The notes under the pieces are model-generated. The model was not told the origin of the DNA and did no database searches. It saw only the letters and a list, made by a program, of their open reading frames with translations. This document shows positions 1-7,000 of a DNA stretch of 9,076 nucleotides, in pieces. Origin of the DNA: Halanaerobium sp046541575 (GTDB lineage Bacteria; Bacillota; Halanaerobiia; Halanaerobiales; Halanaerobiaceae); contig JBKHDA010000073.1 of assembly GCA_046541575.1 (NCBI GenBank), positions 1-9,076 of the forward strand. Direction: 5' to 3'. Position numbers and translations under genes: made by a program. The first letter of the stretch is position 1. Each line of letters opens with the position of its first letter.

Positions 1-9
1 TTTTTGCCA

Positions 10-39
10 GCTGAAAATTATCATTCACTATCTTTCAGC
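10..39 (-). other. Hairpin near the 5' end of the leftward transcript
   Basis: Seven-base perfect inverted repeat: GCTGAAA at 10-16 pairs with TTTCAGC at 33-39, with a 16-base loop. Read on the minus strand it begins only about 4-5 nt after the start expected from the promoter at 50-78, so it would form at the very 5' end of that RNA. No U-tract is visible before the window ends, so there is no case for a terminator. It may be a leader stem of whatever RNA starts here; I do not recognise it as a known riboswitch or T-box. Confidence 0.4.
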
Positions 40-49
40 GACATACATT

Positions 50-78
50 ATCATAACATTAAAGCCCTTTTTTGTCAA
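50..78 (-). promoter_or_regulatory. SigA-like promoter P2 pointing out of the left edge
   Basis: On the minus strand, TTGACA (73-78), a 17-base spacer (56-72) and TATGAT (50-55). The bases TGT just before the -10 give an extended -10 (TGn). The -35 is perfect and the -10 has five of six consensus bases. Transcription would start near position 43 and run off the window. No ribosome binding site and no sizeable reading frame follows within the visible bases. The downstream gene is therefore unseen, and an RNA operon is a reasonable possibility. Confidence 0.85.
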
Positions 79-143
79 GACTTAAAGAGGATTTTCTTGA
101 TAATGTTTTGCAGACAAAAACAATTATTGCTGCAACGTTTAAT

Positions 144-172
144 ATAGTAACATTTAATTAGAACACTGTCAA
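144..172 (-). promoter_or_regulatory. SigA-like promoter P1, tandem partner of P2
   Basis: On the minus strand, TTGACA (167-172), a 17-base spacer (150-166) and TACTAT (144-149), again with TGT directly before the -10. It has the same geometry as P2 and lies exactly 94 bp upstream of it. Both promoters share TCTTGACA at the -35 side and AATGTTA running into the -10. Tandem promoters about this far apart are typical of rrn operons in Bacillus and relatives (family knowledge). That the target is an rRNA operon is inference, because it is outside the window. Confidence 0.8.
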
Positions 173-184
173 GAATTTTGTCAA
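157..184 (-). promoter_or_regulatory. Overlapping third promoter candidate
   Basis: A further perfect TTGACA lies at 179-184, 12 bp upstream of the P1 -35. It has a 16-base spacer (163-178) to TCTAAT (157-162), which matches five of six -10 bases. It would compete with P1 for RNA polymerase, or the duplicated -35 may simply be AT-rich upstream sequence that helps P1. No TG extension is present, so it is weaker than P1 and P2. Confidence 0.4.
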
Positions 185-204
185 ACAAATTCAATAATTT
201 TTTA

Positions 205-240
205 ACCCCCCATTCAATTTGTGGCTTTGAATAGGGGGGT
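205..240 (-). terminator. GC-rich hairpin after dacF, probable terminator
   Basis: The arms at 205-217 and 227-240 form a 13-bp stem, six pairs of it a C-run against a G-run, with one bulged A and a 9-base loop. It lies 76 bases beyond the dacF stop and about 20 bases before the promoter block, which is where the operon should end. Read on the minus strand the stem is followed by only two T residues and then an A-run, so it lacks a classical U-tract; the plus strand has none either. Termination is inferred from stem strength and position. Confidence 0.55.
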
Positions 241-316
241 AATATTCTGGATTTAGCAGTATTCATTTGTGAGATATAAGTTTATTTTTTACAATTAAAA
301 TTTCTCAGTTACAGAA

Positions 317-1468
317 TTAGGAAAATAACCCCTGAATAAAACTAAGAGTTGATCTCCAGAGACGGGTGAAGATATTAGCACGCTCTATATCCTCAGATGC
401 TACAATATCTACTGAGGAAATTTCTTCTTCTCCTCTATAAACTGTTAGCTTACCAAGTACTCCCCCTTTTTCAATAGGAGCAGTTAAAGAATCGTTAACT
501 TCTACTTCCTGTGAAATTTCTTTTTCCTTACCCTTCTGTACCATAACATATAAATCTTCAGCTGCTTCCCCAGCAGCAACCTGAACTGCTGATTCTTCAA
601 CAGGAATATTCTGTATCTGCTCACCTTCTTCAGCTATCTGTCTTTTTGAGAAGGCATTAAAACCATAATCTAAAAGCCTTTTTGTTGCTTCTTCTCTTTC
701 ATTTAAAGTATCTCCCTGTAAAACTACTGCTATTAAACGTACATCACCTTTTTTTGCTGTTGAAGCAAGACAGAAACCCGCTTCCTGAGTGTGCCCTGTT
801 TTTAATCCATCCAGACTTGGATATTTATTAATTAAACTATTGGTATTAACCAGCATTGCCTGACGACCCGGGATGTCAATTGTCTCAGTCCAAATTGAAG
901 CCCATTCCAAAATCTGCGGATATTTTGCCAATTCTCGAGCCATAATTGATATGTCACGAGCTGTAGAATAATTATCAGGATCAGGAAGACCGGTTGAGTT
1001 AGCAAAATTAGTAGAATCCATTCCCAACTCTTCAGCTCTATCATTCATCATAGAAATAAAGTTGCTATATGTACCGGCAATATATTCACCAACTGCTACA
1101 CTGGCATCATTTCCGGAAGCAATTGTAACTGCCTTCAACAATTTTTCTAATGAAACCTGAGTGTTAGCAGCCAAATAAATCTGAGATCCACCCATTGACT
1201 CTGCATAACGACTAATATTTACCTGGTCATCTAAAGAAATACTTCCTTCTTCTAATTTTTCCATAGCTATTAACAGCGGCATAATTTTAGTGATACTGGC
1301 TGGAGGTAATTCGCGATCAGCATTTTTCTCAAATAAAACCTGGCCTGTCTCTGCTTCTAATAATATAGCCGAATCTGGCTCAATATCAAAAGCAAAAGCT
1401 GGAGCTGCTATTCCAAGACTAATAAACATAGTTATAATGGTTGTATAAATGATAAATTTCTTTTTCAT
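317..1468 (-). CDS. dacF: D-alanyl-D-alanine carboxypeptidase, DacF-like (PBP5 family)
   Basis: A low-molecular-mass penicillin-binding protein of 383 aa (peptidase family S11). It removes the terminal D-Ala from peptidoglycan stem peptides outside the membrane, limiting cross-linking. Residues 1-26 form a signal peptide (KKK, hydrophobic core, A-F-A cleavage site). All three active-site motifs are present: SITK at 58-61 with nucleophile S58, SGN at 118-120 and KTG at 223-225. A PBP5 C-terminal beta domain follows (about 285-365), then an amphipathic tail (about 364-383) that should anchor the protein to the membrane. The length is normal. The ATG at 1468 is chosen over an in-frame ATG at 1525: AGGAGG lies 9 bases before it, the signal peptide starts there, and the upstream start would overlap mazG. 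It is the last gene of the cluster, 22 bases after mazG. The family is certain; DacF rather than DacA or DacB is less so, and dacF more often adjoins the spoIIA operon. Confidence 0.9.
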   Translation of the reverse strand: MKKKFIIYTTIITMFISLGIAAPAFAFDIEPDSAILLEAETGQVLFEKNADRELPPASITKIMPLLIAMEKLEEGSISLDDQVNISRYAESMGGSQIYLAANTQVSLEKLLKAVTIASGNDASVAVGEYIAGTYSNFISMMNDRAEELGMDSTNFANSTGLPDPDNYSTARDISIMARELAKYPQILEWASIWTETIDIPGRQAMLVNTNSLINKYPSLDGLKTGHTQEAGFCLASTAKKGDVRLIAVVLQGDTLNEREEATKRLLDYGFNAFSKRQIAEEGEQIQNIPVEESAVQVAAGEAAEDLYVMVQKGKEKEISQEVEVNDSLTAPIEKGGVLGKLTVYRGEEEISSVDIVASEDIERANIFTRLWRSTLSFIQGLFS

Positions 1469-1477
1469 CCTTATAAT

Positions 1478-1483
1478 CCTCCT
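1478..1483 (-). promoter_or_regulatory. Ribosome binding site that fixes the dacF start
   Basis: AGGAGG on the minus strand, 9 bases before the ATG at 1468. It lies inside the longer reading frame that begins at 1525, so it supports the shorter, signal-peptide-bearing protein. Confidence 0.85.
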
Positions 1484-1490
1484 GTAAATT

Positions 1491-2336
1491 TTATTCTTTA
1501 CTTTTAGCCTGATTCCAAAATTCATCTAATTGTTCTAAATTATAATCTTTAAATTCTGCATTCTCATTCCTAATACTTTCTTCAATAAATTTAAATCTAT
1601 TTTTAAACTTCAAGATAGTTTTTAATAAGGCAAGTTCAGGGTTAATATTATTAAAACGCGCAAAATTAACTACAGCAAAGAGCAAATCTCCAATTTCCGT
1701 TTCCAGTTCATCCTGTTTTTTATCATTTAAACTTTCCTCAGCAAATATAGTGTTGTCAGGATTTGCACCAACAATTTCTTTACATTCTCCAAATTCTTCT
1801 TCTATTTTATCCAGCACGGGCTCCAGATTATTCCAATCAAAACCAACTTCAGCCGCAATTTTTTGAATTTCATAAGCCTGATTTAAAGCACTCTGCCCCT
1901 GATTAAATTTGTCGAGCAGGGAAGCAAGCTGATTTTTCCCATTTTTTTCTTCCTGTTTTATCTGTTCCCAATTTCTTAATACTTCTTCAGAACCATCTAC
2001 TTCCAGATCAGCAAAAACATGAGGATGACGTCGAATAAGTTTTTCTCTCAATACTTTTGCAACATCTGCTAAATCAAAATCACCTTTTTCATAGGCTATT
2101 TGCGATTCAAAAACAACCTGCAGTAAAAGATCACCCAGTTCTTCTTTAAAAGCATTAATATCATTTTTTTCCAAAGCTTCTACAACTTCATAGGCCTCTT
2201 CTATAATATTCTCTTTTATTGAGTAATAATCCTGCTTTTTATCCCAGGGGCATCCATCTGGACCTCTTAAAATAGCCATAACTTCTATTAATTTATCTAA
2301 TTCTGATAAAATTTCTTTTTTATTTTCCTTTTTCAA
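1491..2336 (-). CDS. mazG: Nucleoside triphosphate pyrophosphohydrolase MazG
   Basis: A 281-aa cytosolic protein that hydrolyses (d)NTPs to monophosphates and pyrophosphate, cleaning non-canonical nucleotides from the pool. It has two MazG folds. The first (about 10-115) shows GCPWD at 28-32, the metal-binding EEAYE at 46-50 paired with EELGD at 65-69, and RRHPHVF near 102-108. The second (about 150-255) shows KIEEEFGE near 177-184 and EIGDLLFA near 214-221, then FKNRF at 244-248. The length matches stand-alone MazG of the E. coli type. It lacks the N-terminal tetrapyrrole-methylase domain that B. subtilis YabN carries at this locus. The start is a TTG with AGGAGG 7 bases upstream; an in-frame ATG at 2357 lies before that Shine-Dalgarno sequence and would add seven unlikely residues. 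It follows spoVB by 29 bases and precedes dacF by 22, so it is probably co-transcribed with both. Confidence 0.93.
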   Translation of the reverse strand: MKKENKKEILSELDKLIEVMAILRGPDGCPWDKKQDYYSIKENIIEEAYEVVEALEKNDINAFKEELGDLLLQVVFESQIAYEKGDFDLADVAKVLREKLIRRHPHVFADLEVDGSEEVLRNWEQIKQEEKNGKNQLASLLDKFNQGQSALNQAYEIQKIAAEVGFDWNNLEPVLDKIEEEFGECKEIVGANPDNTIFAEESLNDKKQDELETEIGDLLFAVVNFARFNNINPELALLKTILKFKNRFKFIEESIRNENAEFKDYNLEQLDEFWNQAKSKE

Positions 2337-2343
2337 AACTAAA

Positions 2344-2349
2344 CCTCCT
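2344..2349 (-). promoter_or_regulatory. Ribosome binding site that fixes the mazG TTG start
   Basis: AGGAGG on the minus strand, 7 bases before TTG at 2334-2336. It lies inside the reading frame opened by the ATG at 2355-2357 and so cannot serve that ATG. The ATG itself has no purine-rich site at a proper distance. Confidence 0.85.
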
Positions 2350-2365
2350 AGTATCATAAATGCGA

Positions 2366-3994
2366 TTATTCTAATATGCCAAATTCCTTTAATAAATTAG
2401 CCAATTTTTCTCCAAAAAGTGGAAGCATAGCTAAATCATTATATTTAATTTCTTTAAATAAGAGCAGCAAAACAAAATAGAACACTGCAGCTGCAGTTAC
2501 AGTAGTAAAAGTTGTTATTTGATAAGCATAAGGCAAATAATTTGTATCTAACAAATTTTTGAATAAATTATAAAAAACTTTAACAAAAACACTCATTAAA
2601 AATACTGAGGCTAATGGCTTTAAAATCATAGTTTTAGCATTTATTTTGAATCCACTTAATTTTTTTACATAATATAAATTCAAAAAAGCTGCAATAGCAA
2701 AACCGGTTGTGGTACCTAAAGCTGCACCCCTAATCCCAAAAGCGGGAACTGCAGTTAATGTATAATTGATAAAACCATTAAAAACCGCCCCAATCATCAA
2801 ATTACGAGCAGGAATAGAAGTTTTGCCAATACCGTTTAAAATTCCAGTGCTCGTCTGCTGTAAAGCAATAAAAAATACTCCCCAGGCAACAAATCTAAGC
2901 GGTACTGCTGCACCCGGTTCAGCAAAGATGATTTCTGTCAGCGGCTCAGCCAGCAGAAAAAGTCCTGCAGCCGAAGGTAATGAAATTAAAACAGTTAATC
3001 TTAAAGCTGTCTGTGTTCTGTAATTAATCAATTTATCTTTGCCGAGTGTAAAAGCTTCTGCAATTGCAGGCACCAGACTTGCCGATAAAGAAACTGTAAT
3101 AATAGTTGGGAAATTAACCAATGGCATTGCCACAGCAGAAAACATTCCATACAAAGCTGTTGCTTCTCTAACCATATAGCCTGCAGCCTGCAGCCGGTTG
3201 GGAACAAAAACTAAATCAACAAGACTCATCAAAGGCATTACCAGTGCCCCCAGAGTAATTGGAACTCCCAGAGAAACTATTCTTTTAACAACACTTCCCG
3301 TGCTTAATTCTATTGAATCATATCCAGTTTCTAAAAAGCTAAAGATTTTTTCTTTTCTTTTAGCATAAATATATAATAAAATCAGCAGTCCACCAACTGC
3401 TCCACTGACAGCTCCAAAGCTGGCTCCAGCAGCTGCGTAATCTAAACCATAGGGAACTAAAAAAACAACCAGCCCCACCATCGTAATCATTCGAATAAAT
3501 TGTTCCAAAATCTGGGATTTGGCAGTTGGGACCATATCCTGTAAGCCCTGAAAAAAGCCTCTATAAGAAGCCATGACTGAAACCACAAAAATTGCCGGCG
3601 AAATTGCCAGTACTGCATAATATGAGCGGGGATCAAGAGAAAGCAGAGAAATCAATGGTTTAGCTGAAAGAGCCATAATAATTGAAATAACTAAACCAAC
3701 TATAAAACTCATTTTTCTAGCAACTTTAAATATTTTATATGCATCTTTTTTCTTATCAGCTGCTATTTTATCTGCAATCAGTTTAGCCAGAGCTACCGGA
3801 ATACCCGAACGAGACACAACTAATAAAACCGTATAAATTGGATAGGCCATTTGATAGAGCCCCATCCCTTCTGCTCCAATAATCCTGGTTAATATTACAC
3901 GATAAGCAAAACCCATAACTCTAGCTGTCAGGCCAGCAGCTGTCAAAATAGCCGCTCCTTTTATAAAACTGCCTTTTTGTGTGTTTTTCGACAT
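2366..3994 (-). CDS. spoVB: SpoVB-type polysaccharide/lipid flippase (MOP superfamily)
   Basis: An integral membrane protein of 542 aa, mostly hydrophobic helices, with about 14 expected from the family. It belongs to the MOP exporters that include MurJ, Wzx and SpoVB and flip lipid-linked sugars across the membrane. In Bacillus, SpoVB is needed for spore cortex formation. Visible signatures are GAEGMGLYQMAYPIY at about 40-54 after the first helix, RGFFQG at 145-150, and a basic loop (KRKEK) near 212-216 after the sixth helix region. The length is close to that of SpoVB (about 518 aa). The ATG at 3994 is preferred to an in-frame GTG at 4003, because that GTG lies inside the AAGGGTGG ribosome binding site. 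It sits between mfd (55 bases) and mazG (29 bases), as in the Bacillus mfd-spoVT-spoVB-yabN order but without spoVT. The family is secure from sequence and context. A sporulation role, as against general lipid II or polysaccharide flipping, is inference. Confidence 0.87.
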   Translation of the reverse strand: MSKNTQKGSFIKGAAILTAAGLTARVMGFAYRVILTRIIGAEGMGLYQMAYPIYTVLLVVSRSGIPVALAKLIADKIAADKKKDAYKIFKVARKMSFIVGLVISIIMALSAKPLISLLSLDPRSYYAVLAISPAIFVVSVMASYRGFFQGLQDMVPTAKSQILEQFIRMITMVGLVVFLVPYGLDYAAAGASFGAVSGAVGGLLILLYIYAKRKEKIFSFLETGYDSIELSTGSVVKRIVSLGVPITLGALVMPLMSLVDLVFVPNRLQAAGYMVREATALYGMFSAVAMPLVNFPTIITVSLSASLVPAIAEAFTLGKDKLINYRTQTALRLTVLISLPSAAGLFLLAEPLTEIIFAEPGAAVPLRFVAWGVFFIALQQTSTGILNGIGKTSIPARNLMIGAVFNGFINYTLTAVPAFGIRGAALGTTTGFAIAAFLNLYYVKKLSGFKINAKTMILKPLASVFLMSVFVKVFYNLFKNLLDTNYLPYAYQITTFTTVTAAAVFYFVLLLLFKEIKYNDLAMLPLFGEKLANLLKEFGILE

Positions 3995-3999
3995 TTTTT

Positions 4000-4007
4000 C
4001 CACCCTT
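4000..4007 (-). promoter_or_regulatory. Ribosome binding site that decides the spoVB start
   Basis: AAGGGTGG on the minus strand, ending 5 bases before the ATG at 3994. It contains the alternative GTG at 4003, which therefore cannot be the start. It is weaker than the AGGAGG sites of the neighbouring genes. Confidence 0.6.
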
Positions 4008-4049
4008 TAAGATTTGCTCATTTACTTATTATTACCTAAAGATTTTAAA

Positions 4050-7000
4050 TTAAATATTTTTAAGATCCTTCAGCATCTTTAATAACTGTTTATCTATATT
4101 TTCGGGATCATCAATTTTTATTAACAGCTGTGGTTTTTTAGCAGATTTGATTTTTATTTTTTTTCTGTACTTTTTACTAAACTCAACCAATTTACTTCCA
4201 TCAACCACTTCGGAGTTAATAAATTGACATTTAATTTTACCACTCTCTTCTTTAATTAAATCAATATTTAATTCTGCTGCCAGAAACTTAAGTCTTGCTG
4301 TGTTAACTAAACGCATCAGCTCTAAAGGCGGCTCCCCAAATCTATCAATTAGTTCGTCAATTGTATCTAAGGCATCAGCCTCATTTTCTATAGCCTTGAT
4401 TTTTTTATAAATTTCAATTTTTCTGGCCTCATATTTAATATAGTCATCCGGAATGTAGGCATCAAGATTTAAATCAACTTCTACTTCAATTTTTTCTTGA
4501 TCAGCCTTTCCTTTAAGCTCTTCAATTGTTCCCTCTAGTAATTTAGTATATAAAGAAAACCCAACTGCTGCAATATGTCCACTCTGTTCGGGACCCAATA
4601 AATTACCAGCACCTCTAATTTCTAAATCACGCATTGCAATTTTAAAACCAGAACCTAGAGTAGAAAATTCTTTTATTGCTTCCAGTCTTTTTTCAGCAAC
4701 TTCAGGTAAAATTCTATCTCTTTCATAAAGTAAATAAGCATAAGCAATTCTATTTGTTCTGCCAACTCTGCCTCTTAACTGGTAAAGTTGTGATAAACCC
4801 ATCTTATCTGCATGATTAATAATAATTGTATTTACATTGGGAATATCCAGACCTGTTTCTATTATAGTAGTACAGACTAGAATATCAAATTTTTGATGAT
4901 AAAAGTCATACATTATCTTTTCCAGACGTTTTTCATTCATCTGCCCGTGAGCAACAGCAATTTTAGCTTCCGGCATTAATTTCTGAAGTTTACCGGCAGT
5001 TTGTTCAATATCTTTAACCCGATTATGAACAAAATATATCTGTCCATCTCTTGCTAACTCTCTTCTGATAGCACTGGCAATCAGTTCCTTATTGTATTCT
5101 TTAATAAAAGTTCGGATAGGATATCTATTTTCAGGAGGCGTTTCAATTAAACTCATGTCTCTAACTCCAACCAGAGCCATGTGCAGCGTTCTCGGAATTG
5201 GAGTTGCTGTCAGAGTTAAAACATCAACATTACGTTTTAAATTTTTTAGTTTTTCTTTATGTGTCACCCCGAAACGCTGTTCCTCATCTATGATCAATAA
5301 ACCTAAATCATCAAAAATGACATCCTTTGATAACAGGCGGTGAGTTCCAATTAAAATATCTATTTCACCTTTAATTAATTTTTTTAAAGTTTTTCGCTGT
5401 TCGGAGGCAGTATTAAAGCGACTTAGTATTCCAACTCTAACCGGAAATTCATCAATTCTATCAGAAAAAGTATTATAATGCTGCTGTGCAAGAATGGTTG
5501 TTGGTACTAAAACTGCAGTCTGTTTACTGTCAAGTGCAGCTTTAAAAGCTGCACGGACTGCAACCTCTGTTTTCCCATACCCAACATCTCCACATAAAAG
5601 TCTATCCATAGGTTTTTCAGACTCCATATCTGACTTAACTTGTGTAATAGCCTCTTTTTGGTCAGGTGTTTCTTCAAAAGGAAAAGCATCCTCAAATTCC
5701 TGCTGCCAGATATCATCTTCTGAAAATTGATAACCAGTCAGAGTTTCCCTTTCAGCATAAAGTTCTAATAAACCAACAGCCATTTCTTCTACAGATTTCT
5801 GTACTTTTTCTTTTACTTTTTTCCAGTCACTGCTGCCTAATTTATAAAGTTTAGGATTACCTGCATCTGAGCCAATATATTTTTGCACAAGATTAATTTT
5901 TCCTGTTGGAACATAAAGTTTATCTTCTCCTGCATATTTTAAAACGAGATAATCTTTATGCTGGCCCTGAATCTCAAGAGTTTTAACTCCCAGATATTTA
6001 CCTATACCGTGATTTTCATGAACAACATAATCACCAGCTTTTAAGTCATTAATACTTGAGATTTCAACGCCATCTTCAAAATCTCCAATTTTCCGCTTCC
6101 GTTTCTGCTCATTTCCGAAAACTTCCTGATCACTAAAAACCGCAAGCTTAATATCATTAAAAATAAAACCTTCAGCCAAACTGTCAGAGAAAATAACAAT
6201 TCTGCTTTCATCAAAATTATCTCCTACCACAAGATTTTTTTCTTCCAAAAACATTTTCACTCTTCTTTTCTTACTGGATGAGTTAAGAGTGACTGCTATC
6301 CGATATTTTTTATGCAGAAGATCCATGATTTTCTCACTGAATAATTCTAACTGGCCGTGAAAAGGCTCCAGTGTTGAAGTATCAAAATGAATATCGTCTT
6401 CAGCCGCTGCCTTTTCATCAAACTCTGAATTAATGTCAACAACCTGGTTTTTAGTTATTTCACTTTTGAAATCAGATTCAGTAATAAAATTATCTATATA
6501 CTGAGGAAAAACCATTCCCTGTTCTAGAAGTCTAGTATGAGTTTCTGTAATTTCCTGATAATGTTCCTGAGTTAGCTGCTCGATCTTTTTAGGTCTTACA
6601 GCAAAAATAATACTCTCTTCTAAATAATCAAAAAAGCTGGCTGTCTGATCATAATAAAATGGTAAAAACTGCTCAAATCCCGGGAAACGATGTTTTTCCT
6701 TTAAATCTTCGAGCATTTTTTTGGCCTTTTCTCGTAAATATGATGCTTCTTCCTGATAATTATTTTCTACAAGTTTTGCCACAGCCTTTGAATATGCAGC
6801 TTCCAGCCTGGGATAAGCTCTCTCAACAACTTCTTCGTCAATAACAAGGTTTGCAAAAGGAGGAATTGTGATCTGAGCTACTTCTTTTTTAGACCGCTGA
6901 GCAGTTAAATCAATTTTGCGAATTGAATCGACTTCATCTCCAAAAAGCTCAATTCTAAAAGGCTGCTCATCTAAAAGTGTAAAAACATCAATGATCCCAC

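Larger units (their letters stand above)
1..316. other. Non-coding left-edge intergenic region
   Basis: These 316 bases lie beyond the dacF stop and contain no convincing gene. From right to left they hold about 75 featureless AT-rich bases, the GC-rich hairpin, the tandem promoters and a small leader hairpin. The one reading frame of about 60 codons (minus strand, 75-266) runs straight through the hairpin and promoters, lacks a family resemblance and is rejected as a gene. Confidence 0.75.

Noticed and set aside
75..266. Minus-strand reading frame of 63 codons in the left intergenic region
   Set aside because: It overlaps the hairpin and both promoter -35 regions, has no family resemblance, and no good ribosome binding site precedes its ATG.
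832..1044. Hydrophobic 70-codon minus-strand frame inside dacF, resembling a small membrane protein
   Set aside because: It is fully contained in the conserved transpeptidase domain of dacF in another frame; the hydrophobicity follows from AT-rich codons out of frame.
2766..3023. Plus-strand reading frame opposite spoVB
   Set aside because: It is antisense to a clearly conserved membrane protein gene and shows no recognisable domain; it is a shadow of spoVB codon use.
5092..5854. Several short reading frames on both strands within mfd
   Set aside because: They lie wholly inside the intact helicase region of mfd in other frames and have no family features.
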